This document shows positions 19,302 to 29,386 of a stretch of 64,000 nucleotides of DNA, in pieces. This DNA comes from Bordetella genomosp. 11 (GTDB lineage: Bacteria; Pseudomonadota; Gammaproteobacteria; Burkholderiales; Burkholderiaceae_B), in NCBI RefSeq assembly GCF_002261215.1, contig NZ_NEVS01000004.1, forward strand, positions 124,001 through 188,000. Direction: 5' to 3'. The position numbers and the translations under genes were made by a program. Each line of letters opens with the position of its first letter. Positions within the stretch are counted from its first letter, which is position 1. The notes below the pieces were generated by a model, which ran no database searches, had not been told where the DNA came from, and saw nothing but the letters and a program-made list of their open reading frames with translations.

Positions 19302-20072
19302 TCAGGCGACTTCCAGATCGTAGAACTGCATCCCATCCCGGTCGATGGCCAGCCAGCCGCCACGGGGCGGGCGGGCGTGATCGCAGTCCCAGTCGGGCAG
19401 GACCCAGCGTTCGCGGCGCTTGCCCGCCACTTCCAGCACATGGCGGTCAGGCCGGTGCGTATGGCCATGCACCAGCGTCGCCACGCCGGTTTCGCGGAAC
19501 AGGGATTCGACCGCGTCCGGGTTCACATCCATGATGTCGGCCTGTTTCGCCTGCGTGGCGGCCTTGCTTTCGCCGCGCGCCTGTTGCGCCAGGGTCAAAC
19601 GTTCCGGAATGGATTTGCCCAGGAATTCCTTCTGCCACGCGGGGTCGCGCACCATGGCGCGGAACGCCTGGTAAGCCTGATCGTCCAGGCACAATTCGTC
19701 GCCGTGCGTCAGCAGGATCAGGCCGTAGTCCGTATCGAGCAGCGCGGGTTCCGGGAGCAGCCGCGCACCCACCGTTTCGGCAAGTTCGGTACCCATCAGG
19801 AAATCGCGGTTGCCGCGCCCCAGCCAGACGGGGATGGCGGCGGCCGTGGTTTTCAACGCCTGCAGGACCGACGCCAGCCAGGGCGGCGGCTGGCGGATGA
19901 CATCGTCGCCTATCCACGCGTCGAAGATATCCCCGGGCAGCAGCAGCGCCGATGCTTCGTCCGCCGCGGCCTCCAGGAAGCTCAGGAAGGCTTCGGTGGT
20001 GGCCGGCGCCGCCGGCCCCAAATGCATGTCCGAAGCGACCCAGATCGTTCCGGGCAGCGTGATCTTATTCAA
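19302..20072 (-). CDS. lpxH: UDP-2,3-diacylglucosamine diphosphatase
   Basis: 256 aa metallophosphatase of lipid A synthesis. The motifs are in order: [31 protein letters not shown] and HGHTHRP. No ATG precedes the first motif. The best start is TTG at 20072, which overlaps the end of the cyclophilin gene by 8 bp and gives the N-terminus [15 protein letters not shown] nine bases further in is the alternative. It is the last gene of a three-gene unit with the TPR protein and the cyclophilin. Confidence 0.9.
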   Translation of the reverse strand: MNKITLPGTIWVASDMHLGPAAPATTEAFLSFLEAAADEASALLLPGDIFDAWIGDDVIRQPPPWLASVLQALKTTAAAIPVWLGRGNRDFLMGTELAETVGARLLPEPALLDTDYGLILLTHGDELCLDDQAYQAFRAMVRDPAWQKEFLGKSIPERLTLAQQARGESKAATQAKQADIMDVNPDAVESLFRETGVATLVHGHTHRPDRHVLEVAGKRRERWVLPDWDCDHARPPRGGWLAIDRDGMQFYDLEVA

Positions 20073-20712
20073 CGACTTCGGCCTTCTCGATGATGACGTC
20101 CTGCGCGGGTACGTTCTGGTGGAAGCCGCTGTTGCCGGTCTTGACGGCCTTGATCTTGTCGATCGTGTCCGTGCCTTCGGTGACCTTGCCGAATACCGCA
20201 TAGCCCCAGCCGTTGGCGGTGGGCGCGGTGAAGTTCAGGAAGTCGTTGTCGGCGACGTTGACGAAGAACTGCGCGGTCGCCGATTGCGGATCGCTGGTAC
20301 GGGCCATGGCCACCGTGTACTTGTCGTTCTTCAGGCCGTTGTTGGCCTCGTTTTCCACGGGGGCGTGGGTTTGCTTTTGCTTCATGCCGGGCTCGAAGCC
20401 GCCGCCCTGGATCATGAAGCCGTCGATAACGCGATGAAAGACGGTGTTGTTATAGAAGCCTTCCTTGACGTAGGTCAGGAAGTTCGCCACCGTCTTGGGG
20501 GCCTTGTCGGCGTCCAGGGTGATGACAAAAGCGCCATAGTTGGTCGTCATTTTGACGCGGGGGGAAGCAGCCATGGAATGTTTACCTTCGGTGGTGTTGG
20601 TGGAGGCCGCGCCCGAGGGTGCGGCGCCGGCGGCCGCCGGCAGGATCGCGGCGAATGCCACGCCGCATGCCGCATAGCGCAGCACGCGCAGTACAGAAGC
20701 TGAAAACGTCAT
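20065..20712 (-). CDS. Cyclophilin-type peptidyl-prolyl isomerase with an N-terminal signal peptide
   Basis: 215 aa. Residues 1-32 look like a signal peptide (basic start, hydrophobic core, small residues before APSG). The cyclophilin domain begins at about residue 50 ([26 protein letters not shown]) with catalytic [13 protein letters not shown] and [14 protein letters not shown]. An internal ATG (MAASPRVKM) with an AAGG upstream would give a cytoplasmic PpiB-like form. The start overlaps the stop of the TPR gene (ATGA). Confidence 0.88.
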   Translation of the reverse strand: MTFSASVLRVLRYAACGVAFAAILPAAAGAAPSGAASTNTTEGKHSMAASPRVKMTTNYGAFVITLDADKAPKTVANFLTYVKEGFYNNTVFHRVIDGFMIQGGGFEPGMKQKQTHAPVENEANNGLKNDKYTVAMARTSDPQSATAQFFVNVADNDFLNFTAPTANGWGYAVFGKVTEGTDTIDKIKAVKTGNSGFHQNVPAQDVIIEKAEVVE

Positions 20713-21404
20713 TGTTTGGTCGGTTCCTTCAACAGATTGTCGACGGCGCGCGCTTTGTTGCCGCTGCCGGTAACGCCGAGTTTGGCGGCTTCTCCATAGG
20801 ATCGCTTGGCCTGGAGCAACTGCACGTCGGCCATGTTGGCACGCGCGGCCGCGTAATTCGGGTCGGCCACCAGGGCGCTGCGCAGGGCCGTTTCGGCGCG
20901 GTCGATTTCACCGCGCTTGGCATAGATCACGGCCATGTTGTTCCAGGGTTCCGGCAGCTCCGGGTAGCGCGAAGTCATGTGTTCATAAATATCCAGCGCT
21001 TCCTGTTCGCGGCCCAGGGCGGCCAGGACGCGCGCGTGCTGGAATTCCAGCTGGACATCGGTGCCGCCCGGCGGGGGCGGGTTGGCGGTGTCGGCCAGGC
21101 GCTTTTCGATCATCGCCAGTGCCTGCTCGTTCCGGCCGGCGGTGATCAATTGCTCGATCTTGTCGGTGATCTGCGACGGCGTGGGTTGCAGGCGCGTGTC
21201 GACTCCGGGCTTGGCCGCTTCCAGCAGTCGTGCCAGCGCGTCCCAGCCGCCTTCGGGCGGCGGCTCGTCCAGCGTCGTTGCATTGCTGTTGCGGCCCGGG
21301 CCGCTCATGCCGCCGGGCATGCCCTGGGCCTGCGCCGCGCTTATGGGCAGCCACAATAGGACGGTGGCCAGCAGGGCCGGAAGGAGTCGTGTCTTGATGG
21401 TCAC
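20709..21404 (-). CDS. Exported TPR-repeat protein
   Basis: 231 aa with a GTG start. A signal peptide ([19 protein letters not shown]) is followed by a Gly/Met/Pro-rich linker and TPR-like repeats from about residue 75 to 215 ([60 protein letters not shown] as separate repeats). It is a protein-interaction scaffold in the periplasm or outer membrane. It is coupled to the downstream cyclophilin, which suggests an envelope-folding role. No enzyme motif is seen. Confidence 0.78.
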   Translation of the reverse strand: MTIKTRLLPALLATVLLWLPISAAQAQGMPGGMSGPGRNSNATTLDEPPPEGGWDALARLLEAAKPGVDTRLQPTPSQITDKIEQLITAGRNEQALAMIEKRLADTANPPPPGGTDVQLEFQHARVLAALGREQEALDIYEHMTSRYPELPEPWNNMAVIYAKRGEIDRAETALRSALVADPNYAAARANMADVQLLQAKRSYGEAAKLGVTGSGNKARAVDNLLKEPTKQ

Positions 21405-21536
21405 TAGGATTTCCAGTGTAAGCCAGTCCACGCGTCGTGCGCGCGCGGTCAGGCCGCTTGCTATACTTGACGACCGCCATTTTAGCCTTGGTTCAGTTTC
21501 GGGGCGGCAACCGCCGGTAAACGACGCGCTGCGCGA

Positions 21537-21642
21537 CCGGGCTGGGCAAGGGGTTAGGCAAGGGACTGGGCAAGGCGCGGGGCCATCGGTTGGGGCAACG
21601 GGCGGGACAAGGGCTGGGACACGGGGTGTGCAAGGGCAGGGC
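21537..21642 (+). repeat. G-rich tandem degenerate repeat (GGGCAAGGG-like) upstream of cysS
   Basis: About six degenerate copies of GGGCAAGGG lie at 21544, 21556, 21567, 21592, 21604 and 21628, the first three spaced 11-12 bp. The 408-bp gap 21405-21812 between the TPR gene and cysS contains no coding frame that I trust. The many runs of three or more G on the cysS-sense strand could form G-quadruplexes in its leader. Confidence 0.5.
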
Positions 21643-21812
21643 GAAAACCGCGGTAAAACCGCAGTGGAGCCGCGCCGGCTGCCCGCCGGACCGTCCCACG
21701 GCACCGCCGGCGTGGCAGGGATCTGCCGGCCCATCCCCGCGATCGCGCCCGTGCCAGGCGCGGGGACGCGGCGATGGCGGCGTCCCGATACCGGCTCATC
21801 ACTCTCATATTT

Positions 21813-23270
21813 ATGCTGCACATCTACGACACGCTATCGCGCACGAAAGTCCCTTTCAACCCCGTCGAAGCCGGCCGGGTGCGCATGTATGTGTGCGGCA
21901 TGACCGTCTACGATTACTGTCACCTGGGCCATGCCCGGATGCTGGTCGGTTTCGACGTCGTTCAGCGCTGGCTGCGCGCCAGCGGCCTGCGGGTCGATTA
22001 CGTGCGCAATATCACCGACATCGATGACAAGATCATCCGCCGCGCCGTGCAGACCAACCGCCGCATCGGCGAGGTAACCTCCTTCTTCATCGACGCCATG
22101 CATGCCGACGAGCGCGCGCTGGGCGTGCAGGCGCCGGATCACGAGCCGCGCGCCACCGCGCATATCGGCGACATGCTGGACATCATCGGCAAGCTCGAAG
22201 ACAAGGGCCTCGCCTACCGGGCCGATGACGGCGACGTCAATTTCGCGGTGCGTGGTTTTCCCGGCTACGGCAAGCTGTCCGGCAAGACGCTGGACGATCT
22301 GCGCGCCGGCGAGCGCGTGGCGGTCGCCGCCGGCAAGCGCGATCCGCTGGATTTCGTGCTCTGGAAGGCGGCCAAGACCGAGGAACCGGACGACACCAAA
22401 TGGCCGTCGCCCTACGGCATGGGCCGCCCGGGCTGGCATATCGAATGCTCCGCGATGAGCAAAAGCCTGCTGGGCCTGCCGCTCGATATCCACGGCGGGG
22501 GGCCGGACCTGAAATTCCCCCATCACGAAAACGAAATCGCGCAGACCGAAGGCGCTTTCGGCGGGGTGCTGGCCAATGTGTGGATGCATTGCGGTCCGCT
22601 CATGGTCGACGACGACAAGATGTCGAAGTCGCTGAACAACTTCCGCACCATCCGCCAGACCGTCGCCTCCGGCCCGCTGGACGACAGCAAGGCGGATTAC
22701 GCCTTCAACGCGCGCGAAGCGGAAATGCTGCGCTTCTTCATCGTGCGCAATCACTACCGCAGCCCCCAGAACTACACGCCGGACAACCTGAACGACGCGC
22801 AAAACGCCCTGGACCGCCTGTACCAGGCGCTGGCCAACGTGGCGCCCGACGATCAGGGCGTGGATTGGAACGAGCCACAGGCGCAGGCCTTCAAGGCCGC
22901 GATGGACGACGATTTCAATACTTCCGGCGCTGTCGCGGCGTTGTTCCAGCTGGCTGGCGACGCCAACCGCACCGGCAGCGCGCGCACGGCCGGGCAGTTG
23001 AAGGCCCTGGGCGCCATCCTGGGCCTGCTGCAGCATGACCCCCAGGCCTATCTGCGCACGCCCACCCGCTACAAGCAGGGCGCTCCGGCCGGCGCGGCCG
23101 CCTCGACCGTGATGGACGACCAGGCCATCCAGGGCCTCATCGACGCGCGCGCCGCCGCCAAGCGCGATCGCGATTTCGCCGAAGCCGACCGCATCCGCGG
23201 CGCGCTGCGCGAAGCCGGGATAGAGCTCGAAGACAAGCCGGGCGGCGTCACGAATTGGCGCCGGGTTTGA
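21813..23270 (+). CDS. cysS: Cysteinyl-tRNA synthetase
   Basis: 485 aa class I synthetase. The start [15 protein letters not shown] matches the usual CysS N-terminus. The HIGH-type motif is HLGHAR, the zinc site begins with the cysteine of [10 protein letters not shown] and includes [10 protein letters not shown], and the KMSKS motif is intact ([11 protein letters not shown]). The C-terminal DALR and anticodon region is normal. The G-rich leader upstream is unusual. Confidence 0.96.
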   Translation: MLHIYDTLSRTKVPFNPVEAGRVRMYVCGMTVYDYCHLGHARMLVGFDVVQRWLRASGLRVDYVRNITDIDDKIIRRAVQTNRRIGEVTSFFIDAMHADERALGVQAPDHEPRATAHIGDMLDIIGKLEDKGLAYRADDGDVNFAVRGFPGYGKLSGKTLDDLRAGERVAVAAGKRDPLDFVLWKAAKTEEPDDTKWPSPYGMGRPGWHIECSAMSKSLLGLPLDIHGGGPDLKFPHHENEIAQTEGAFGGVLANVWMHCGPLMVDDDKMSKSLNNFRTIRQTVASGPLDDSKADYAFNAREAEMLRFFIVRNHYRSPQNYTPDNLNDAQNALDRLYQALANVAPDDQGVDWNEPQAQAFKAAMDDDFNTSGAVAALFQLAGDANRTGSARTAGQLKALGAILGLLQHDPQAYLRTPTRYKQGAPAGAAASTVMDDQAIQGLIDARAAAKRDRDFAEADRIRGALREAGIELEDKPGGVTNWRRV

Positions 23271-23293
23271 GCCGCATCCAGGAGCCGCCCGTC

Positions 23294-23932
23294 ATGCCGT
23301 CCGCCGATACCGCCGTCAGCAAGCCCCACTATTGGGAAGATGCCGTTTCCCATCTGGTGCGCCGCGACCGCATTCTGAAAAAACTCATTCCCCAGCATCC
23401 GGAAGTCTGGCTGACCCCGCTGGGCACGCCCTTCGTCACGCTGGCGCGTTCCATCGTCGGCCAGCAGATTTCCGTGAAAGCGGCCGAAGCCGCATGGCAG
23501 CGCTTCGTCCAGGCGACCGGGGCGCGGCCTTCGCCCACCGCGGTCCTGCGTGTCGGGGTGGAAGGGTTGCGCGAAGCCGGGCTGTCCAAGCGCAAGGCCG
23601 AGTACGTGCAGGATCTGGCGCTGCATTTCAGCGAGCGCCGCGTCCATCCGGACCGCTGGCCCCTGATGGAAGACGAGGCGGTCATCGACGAACTGGTCGC
23701 CATCCGGGGCATCAGCCGCTGGACGGCGGAAATGTTCCTGATCTTCAACCTCCAGCGGCCGGACGTCCTGCCGCTGGACGACCTGGGATTGCTCAAGGCG
23801 ATCTCGCTACACTATTTCAGCGGCGAACCTGTCTCTCGCTTCGAGGCGCGGGAAGTTTCGCTGGCCTGGCAACCCTGGCGTACCGTGGCAACCTGGTATC
23901 TGTGGCGCAGCCTGGACCCTCTGGCGGTCTAG
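23294..23932 (+). CDS. DNA-3-methyladenine glycosylase II-like (AlkA, HhH-GPD) protein
   Basis: 212 aa, ATG after AGGAG and 23 bp behind cysS. The HhH-GPD fold is visible: LARSIVGQQISVKAA, the hairpin LVAIRGISRWTAEMFLIF and the catalytic aspartate region LPLDDLGLLKAI. It removes alkylated bases in base-excision repair. It is a short form lacking the N-terminal domain of E. coli AlkA, as is common in Burkholderiales. Confidence 0.9.
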   Translation: MPSADTAVSKPHYWEDAVSHLVRRDRILKKLIPQHPEVWLTPLGTPFVTLARSIVGQQISVKAAEAAWQRFVQATGARPSPTAVLRVGVEGLREAGLSKRKAEYVQDLALHFSERRVHPDRWPLMEDEAVIDELVAIRGISRWTAEMFLIFNLQRPDVLPLDDLGLLKAISLHYFSGEPVSRFEAREVSLAWQPWRTVATWYLWRSLDPLAV

Positions 23933-23977
23933 GCCACGTCCCGATACCGCATGGCCCATCAACGGAACCACACCTAC

Positions 23978-24943
23978 ATGCGCAATACCTTCCTGGATTT
24001 CGAACAACCGCTGGCCGAGCTCGACAACAAGATCGAACAGCTGCGCTTCGTGCAAGCCGACTCGGCGGTCGACATCTCCGACGAAATCGCACGCCTGCAG
24101 CAGAAAAGCCAGGCCCTGGCCAAGGAAATCTACGGCAAACTGACGCCGTGGCAGACCGCATTGGTCGCGCGGCATCCGCAGCGTCCGTACACCATGGACT
24201 ATGTGCGGGAGATCTTCACCGATTTCCATGAACTGCACGGCGACCGCATGTTCGCCGACGATCAGTCCATCATCGGCGGCCTGGCCCGCTTCAATGGCAC
24301 GTCCTGCATGGTGATCGGCCACCAGAAGGGCCGCGACACCAAAGAGCGCGCGATGCGCAACTTCGGCATGCCGCGCCCCGAAGGCTATCGCAAGGCAATG
24401 CGCCTGATGCGCCTGGCGGAAAAATTCGGCATCCCGGTTTTCACCTTCGTCGATACCCCGGGCGCCTATCCCGGCATCGGCGCGGAAGAACGCGGGCAGT
24501 CCGAAGCCATCGGCCACAACCTGTACGCCATGGCGGAACTGCGCGTTCCCATCATCGCCACCATCATCGGTGAAGGCGGCTCCGGCGGCGCCCTGGCCAT
24601 TGCCGTAGGCAACGCGGTCCTCATGCTGCAGTACGCCACCTATTCCGTGATTTCCCCCGAAGGCTGCGCCTCCATCCTGTGGCGCAGCGCCGATAAGGCG
24701 CCGGAAGCCGCCGAAGCGCTGGGCATCACCGCGCCGCGCCTGAAAGACCTGGGCCTGATCGACCGCGTGGTCAACGAGCCCGTGGGCGGCGCGCATCGCG
24801 ATCCGCGCGTCATGGCCCGGCTGCTGCGCCGGTCCCTGGGCGATACCCTGCGCCAGCTGTCCGGCATGAGCGCCGACCAACTGGTCGAACAGCGCCTGCA
24901 ACGCGTCCTGGCGTACGGTCGCGTCCAGGAAGCGCGCACCTGA
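23978..24943 (+). CDS. accA: Acetyl-CoA carboxylase carboxyltransferase subunit alpha
   Basis: 321 aa, the family length. [22 protein letters not shown] is the usual N-terminus, so the ATG at 23978 is preferred over one 27 bases upstream. Crotonase-fold motifs include [16 protein letters not shown] and the oxyanion-hole segment [13 protein letters not shown]. It pairs with AccD to transfer the carboxyl group in fatty-acid synthesis. tilS starts 20 bp downstream. Confidence 0.96.
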   Translation: MRNTFLDFEQPLAELDNKIEQLRFVQADSAVDISDEIARLQQKSQALAKEIYGKLTPWQTALVARHPQRPYTMDYVREIFTDFHELHGDRMFADDQSIIGGLARFNGTSCMVIGHQKGRDTKERAMRNFGMPRPEGYRKAMRLMRLAEKFGIPVFTFVDTPGAYPGIGAEERGQSEAIGHNLYAMAELRVPIIATIIGEGGSGGALAIAVGNAVLMLQYATYSVISPEGCASILWRSADKAPEAAEALGITAPRLKDLGLIDRVVNEPVGGAHRDPRVMARLLRRSLGDTLRQLSGMSADQLVEQRLQRVLAYGRVQEART

Positions 24944-24963
24944 ATTTCCCGGGACCGCGCGCC

Positions 24964-26031
24964 ATGGCCACCGGCGACGAATCCGACCCTGTTGGCCGCG
25001 GCAAGCCCGCATCCGGTCCCGAGGATGCGCGCATCGCGCTGATGCGTCCGCTGCGGCATGCGCTGTCGGCGGCCCGCGCGGAATCGATCCCCGTGGGCGT
25101 TGCCGTCAGCGGCGGCGCCGATTCCGTCATGCTGGCGGTCCATGCGGCCGAGGTGGCGCGGGATATGGGCGTCCCGCTGCATCTTCTGCATATCCACCAC
25201 GGCTTGTACGAACAGGCCGACGACTGGGCCGATGCCGTGCACCGGCTGGGCGAGGCGTTGCAATGTCCCGCGCACATCATGCGCGTCCAGGTGGCAGCCG
25301 GCGGCGGTACCGGCATCGAGGCCGCCGCGCGCCAGGCGCGCTACGCCGCGCTGGGGCAGGCGGCGGCGAGCCTGGGGCTGCGCCACATCCTGCTCGCCCA
25401 TCACCGCGACGACCAGGCGGAAACCGTCCTGCTGCGCCTGCTGCGCGGCGCCGGGCCGGAGGGGCTGGCGGCCATGTCGCCGTCCACGGCGCGGGACGGC
25501 CTTGTCTACCTGCGGCCCTGGCTGGATATCCCCCGCGGCCTGATCCGTGACGCCGCGGCGGCCTATGCGGCCCGGCACGGATGGATGCCGGTGCAGGATC
25601 CCTCCAATGCCGACGAACGCTATACCCGCGCCGCCCTGCGCAACCTGCTGGTGCCCGCCCTGGATGCGCGCTGGCCCGGCTGGCAGGCAATCGTCGCGCG
25701 CCATGCCCGCCTGGCGCGGGAAGCCGCGCAGATCCTGGACGAAGTCGCAAGCGCCGATTTCGCCGGGCTGGATCCCTCTGCCACGGGAGACAGCTTTTCC
25801 CTGGCGGCATGGCGATCCTTATCGGCCGCCCGGCAGGCCCACGTCCTGCGCTACTGGCTGGGACGGCAGGGCGCGCGCATGCCCACAGAGGCACGGCTGG
25901 CGGAGCTGCTCAAACAGTTGCGGCAACTGCATAGCCTGGGGCACGACCGCCAACTGGTCTGGAACCACGCCGGCCACCGCGTGCGCTGCATCCGGGGACG
26001 GGTCAGCATCGAGCCACGGGAAGCGGCCTGA
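24964..26031 (+). CDS. tilS: tRNA(Ile)-lysidine synthase
   Basis: 355 aa N-type ATP pyrophosphatase. The PP-loop is VSGGADSVML near residue 50, and HHRDDQAETVLLRLLRG follows. TilS changes C34 of tRNA-Ile(CAU) to lysidine. The C-terminal part is short but includes the substrate-binding helical region (RQAHVLRYWLGRQGARMPTEARLAELLKQL). It probably shares a transcript with accA. Confidence 0.92.
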   Translation: MATGDESDPVGRGKPASGPEDARIALMRPLRHALSAARAESIPVGVAVSGGADSVMLAVHAAEVARDMGVPLHLLHIHHGLYEQADDWADAVHRLGEALQCPAHIMRVQVAAGGGTGIEAAARQARYAALGQAAASLGLRHILLAHHRDDQAETVLLRLLRGAGPEGLAAMSPSTARDGLVYLRPWLDIPRGLIRDAAAAYAARHGWMPVQDPSNADERYTRAALRNLLVPALDARWPGWQAIVARHARLAREAAQILDEVASADFAGLDPSATGDSFSLAAWRSLSAARQAHVLRYWLGRQGARMPTEARLAELLKQLRQLHSLGHDRQLVWNHAGHRVRCIRGRVSIEPREAA

Positions 26032-26187
26032 GCGCCGCCTGCCGGGCAGGCGGGCCGGCTGCCGGCGGCTTGCCGAGGGCGGATCATGGGCGCCGCGCGG
26101 GCGCCGTCCAGCGCTTTTTCCACGGCACGCTAAAATAGCGGACTTTGCCTGCCGGGCATGACGGCAGATTTCCAGCCAGAGTACGAG

Positions 26188-27453
26188 ATGTCCCTGATCG
26201 TTCACAAATATGGCGGTACCTCGATGGGCTCGGTCGAGCGCATCAAGAACGTGGCGCGCCGCGTCGCGAAGTGGCATGCCGCCGGCCACAAAGTCGTGGT
26301 CGTGCCATCCGCCATGTCGGGCGAAACCAATCGCCTGCTGGGCCTGGCGCGGGAGATCGCCCCGCAGCCTGACGGCCGCGAACTGGACATGATTGCCGCC
26401 ACCGGCGAACAGGCGTCCAGCGGCCTACTGGCTATCGCGCTGCACGCCGAAGGCGTGGAAGCTCGCAGCTACGCCGGCTGGCAGGTGCCCGTCCGCACCG
26501 ACTCTGCCTACACCAAGGCCCGCATCACGTCGATCGACGATGCGCGCATCCGCGCCGACCTGGACGCCGGCCGTGTCGTGATCGTGACCGGGTTCCAGGG
26601 CGTCGATGACGAAGGGCACATCACCACGCTGGGTCGCGGCGGTTCCGATACCTCCGCCGTCGCCGTGGCCGCCGCCATCAAGGCCGACGAATGCCTGATC
26701 TACACCGACGTGGACGGCGTGTACACGACCGACCCGCGCGTCGTGCCGGAAGCGCGCCGCATGCCGGTGGTGTCCTTCGAGGAAATGCTGGAAATGGCCT
26801 CGCTGGGCTCCAAGGTCCTGCAGATCCGCTCCGTCGAGTTCGCCGGCAAGTATCGCGTTCCCACGCGCGTACTGTCCTCGCTGACCGACCCCATGATTCC
26901 GCTCGACGAGGAAATGCGCTCGGGCACGCTGATTACCTTTGAGGATGACGAAAAAATGGAAGCCGCCGTTGTCTCCGGCATCGCCTTCAGCCGCGACGAA
27001 GCCAAGATCACCCTGTTGGCCGTGCCGGACAAGCCGGGCGTCGCCTATTCCATCCTGGGCCCCGTCGCCGCCGCCAACATCGACGTCGACATGATCGTGC
27101 AGAACCAATCGGTCGCCGGCACGACGGACTTCTCCTTCACCGTCAACCGCAACGAATTCCTGCGCACCATCGACGTGCTCAAGCGCGACGTCATGCCCGC
27201 GGTGCACGCCCGCGAACTGGTCACGGACGACAAGGTCTGCAAGGTGTCCATCGTCGGCATCGGCATGCGCTCGCACGTCGGCGTCGCCAGCCTGATGTTC
27301 CAGACGCTGTCGAACGAAGGCATCAACATCCAGATGATCAGCACCAGCGAAATCAAGACCTCGGTGATCATCGACGACAAGTACATGGAACTGGCCGTGC
27401 GCTCGCTGCACAAGGCGTTCGGCCTGGACCAGGCGCCGGGCGAAAAGGCGTAA
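26188..27453 (+). CDS. lysC: Aspartate kinase
   Basis: 421 aa. The catalytic start is LIVHKYGGTSMGS, with SDTSAVAVAAAIKADECLIYTDVDGVYTTDPR further on. Two ACT domains (about 265-420) bind the feedback inhibitors, with the segment MIVQNQS and the C-terminal MISTSEIKTSVIIDD. It makes aspartyl phosphate for Lys, Met and Thr synthesis. The ATG at 26188 gives the standard N-terminus. Confidence 0.96.
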   Translation: MSLIVHKYGGTSMGSVERIKNVARRVAKWHAAGHKVVVVPSAMSGETNRLLGLAREIAPQPDGRELDMIAATGEQASSGLLAIALHAEGVEARSYAGWQVPVRTDSAYTKARITSIDDARIRADLDAGRVVIVTGFQGVDDEGHITTLGRGGSDTSAVAVAAAIKADECLIYTDVDGVYTTDPRVVPEARRMPVVSFEEMLEMASLGSKVLQIRSVEFAGKYRVPTRVLSSLTDPMIPLDEEMRSGTLITFEDDEKMEAAVVSGIAFSRDEAKITLLAVPDKPGVAYSILGPVAAANIDVDMIVQNQSVAGTTDFSFTVNRNEFLRTIDVLKRDVMPAVHARELVTDDKVCKVSIVGIGMRSHVGVASLMFQTLSNEGINIQMISTSEIKTSVIIDDKYMELAVRSLHKAFGLDQAPGEKA

Positions 27454-27545
27454 GGGTTAGTGTTGAAACCCTGCTGCCGCCCGGCGCTGTTGCGGCCGGA
27501 TGACAGCGAAACCGCGGTTCTTTATGCTAGAATCGCGAATTCTTC

Positions 27546-27638
27546 GGAGACGTGCCCGAGAGGCTGAAGGGGCTCCCCTGCTAAGGGAGTATGTGGCTAA
27601 AAACTGCATCGTGGGTTCGAATCCCACCGTCTCCGCCA
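27546..27638 (+). tRNA. tRNA-Ser (anticodon GCT)
   Basis: A 93-nt tRNA with encoded CCA. The acceptor stem GGAGACG pairs with CGTCTCC. The anticodon loop CTGCTAA sits between CTCCC and GGGAG, giving anticodon GCT at 27580-27582. A long variable arm typical of tRNA-Ser and a GGTTCGAATC T-loop are present. Its 3' end is the integration site of the element described next. Confidence 0.97.
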
Positions 27639-27705
27639 AGAGCTTGCACAGACTTGGCTCGCATTGCCCCAAAACCCGCACAGCGTAAGGCTCTGCGGGT
27701 TTTTT
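27625..27705 (+). repeat. Left copy of an 81-bp imperfect direct repeat (attL)
   Basis: It matches 33288-33368 at 73 of 81 positions with no gaps. The first 14 bp (tRNA 3' end with CCA) are identical and are the likely crossover core; the rest holds a terminator. Confidence 0.9.
27671..27705 (+). terminator. Intrinsic terminator behind tRNA-Ser
   Basis: AAAACCCGCA ... TGCGGGTTTT stem followed by T residues, directly downstream of the tRNA and inside the att repeat. Confidence 0.85.
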
Positions 27706-27828
27706 CTTGCCCCAGCCTGCCCCCTGGCAACCCTTGCCAGCCCACCGAATGTGAGGGTATTTTTGGGGGTACTTTGCGGTTTGGGGGTATCCCGGCCGAA
27801 AAAATACCCTCAATTCCAAGGGGCAAGG

Positions 27829-29103
27829 ATGGCGGGAGATGCCAAGCTCACTGAGATAAAACTCCGTACGGCCAAGGCGGGCGAGAAGAGCTACAAGCTC
27901 GCGGACGGCGGCGGCCTATACGTGCTCGTGGCGACTGATGGGACGCGCTACTGGCGCTACAACTATCGCTTCCACGGCGCCTACCGCACGATGTCCTTCG
28001 GTATCTATCCCGAGGTGTCTGCCAAGGCCGCACGAGAACAGCATCAAGATGCGCGGCTCAAGCTAGCCGCTGGCGTCGATCCGATGGCCGACCGCAAGCT
28101 GCAAAAGCTGACGGCACGCGAGGAGGCGGAACGGGATTTCGAAACCATCGCTCGGCAGATGTGGGCCGACCAGCGCGCCGCCGGGCGGTCAAAGGGGTAT
28201 GTCGACTCGGTGCTCGAAAAATTGGAAAAAGATGTGTTCCCGTGGATCGGCAAGCGACCGATAAGCCAAATTCAAGATCCGGAGATCCTGGCCATCTTGA
28301 ACCGCGTGGAGCAACGCGCCGCGGAGACGGCACGGCGGCTGCGCACAATCTGCGGGCAGGTCTTCCGTTACGCCATGGCGCGCGGTCACGCGAAACACGA
28401 TCCGACAGCGTCCATGCGCGGGGCCATCATTACCCGCAAGGGAAAGCACTTCGCAGCCATTACATCGCCCGACGAATTCGGCAAGCTGTTGCGCGCGATG
28501 CGTGGCTATTCGGGCGAGCTGGTCACGCGTTGTCTGCTGCAACTATCGCCGCTTGTGTTTCAGCGACCGAGTGAACTGCGGCAAGCGCGGTGGTCCGAGT
28601 TCGACCTCGTGGGGAATGCCTGGGGCACGCCCATGTGGGAAATCCCGGCGCAGCGTGTTGACGCGGAAGGCGACACCAAGATAACCCGCACGGGCTGGGA
28701 ATCCCACCTCGTGCCGCTCTCGCGCCAGGCTGTAGGTGTCCTGGAGGCGCTCAGACCCCTTACGGCGCACACGGGGCTTGTATTCAAGTCGCAGAGGGTA
28801 TCCGAACAGCCCTTATCCGATGGCGCGGTCCGGGCCGCAGTGAGGCGCCTTGGCTTCGCCGGAAAGATGACGGCGCACGGCTTTCGTGCCTCGGCTTGGA
28901 CGCTTGCGGCCGAACGGTTGCGCATCGACGAACGTATCCTGGAATTGCAGATCAGCCATAAGGTGTCTGATGCACTTGGCAGGGCATACAACCGCACGCA
29001 GTTCCTGGATGAGCGTGTAGCCTTTATGCAGTTATGGGCCGACTACCTGGATAAACTCGTGGCCGGCCCGGCAAACCCGCTCGAACTCGTCAAGGCCGCC
29101 TGA
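27829..29103 (+). CDS. P4-type tyrosine recombinase (integrase)
   Basis: 424 aa from the ATG of MAGDAKLTEIKLRTAK. It has the N-terminal DUF4102-like arm-binding domain (KLADGGGLYVLV, YRTMSFGIYPEVSAKAAR), a core-binding domain (about 105-195) and a catalytic domain with R246 (RPSEL), H350-x-x-R353 (HGFR), H377 (ISHK) and nucleophile Y387 (AYNRT), all intact. It should integrate and excise the element at tRNA-Ser. The gene points away from the tRNA, and its end overlaps the convergent AlpA-like gene by 14 bp. Confidence 0.93.
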   Translation: MAGDAKLTEIKLRTAKAGEKSYKLADGGGLYVLVATDGTRYWRYNYRFHGAYRTMSFGIYPEVSAKAAREQHQDARLKLAAGVDPMADRKLQKLTAREEAERDFETIARQMWADQRAAGRSKGYVDSVLEKLEKDVFPWIGKRPISQIQDPEILAILNRVEQRAAETARRLRTICGQVFRYAMARGHAKHDPTASMRGAIITRKGKHFAAITSPDEFGKLLRAMRGYSGELVTRCLLQLSPLVFQRPSELRQARWSEFDLVGNAWGTPMWEIPAQRVDAEGDTKITRTGWESHLVPLSRQAVGVLEALRPLTAHTGLVFKSQRVSEQPLSDGAVRAAVRRLGFAGKMTAHGFRASAWTLAAERLRIDERILELQISHKVSDALGRAYNRTQFLDERVAFMQLWADYLDKLVAGPANPLELVKAA

Positions 29104-29386
29104 CGGGCCGCTTCTTGGCCGCCGTGTATCCCGCTGGATTGGCGATCCAGGCCTGTACGTCCTCACCCCGGTATCTGGTGCAGCGTGAGCCCATAGGAAC
29201 GGGCTGCGGGGCCGTCCCGGCATTGACGCGGCGACGCCACGTTTCCCTTCCTACTCGTACGAATGGCGCGATCTCCTTCCACGAATAAAGTGCGCCGGCC
29301 AGCAGGGTGGTGGGTTGCGTCACAACCTTGGCGGCGCCAGCGCGGCTCACCGTATCGCCTTCTCGGGTCTTTTGCTTTCTGTTCAT
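29090..29386 (-). CDS. AlpA-like small helix-turn-helix protein (possible excisionase/regulator)
   Basis: 98 aa. Residues of about 35-85 form a MerR/excisionase-like winged helix (SWKEIAPFVRVGRETWRRRV ... SRCTRYRGEDVQAWI). AlpA-type proteins regulate P4-like integrases or act in excision. Its ATG overlaps the stop of the upstream 88-aa gene (ATGA), so it is the last gene of a small operon running towards the integrase. Confidence 0.65.
   Translation of the reverse strand: MNRKQKTREGDTVSRAGAAKVVTQPTTLLAGALYSWKEIAPFVRVGRETWRRRVNAGTAPQPVPMGSRCTRYRGEDVQAWIANPAGYTAAKKRPVRRP

Noticed and set aside
27457..27826. Minus-strand frames near the tRNA that share a peptide with a frame at 33051-33386
   Set aside because: The shared peptide is just the translation of the 81-bp att repeat and its terminator, not a duplicated gene.
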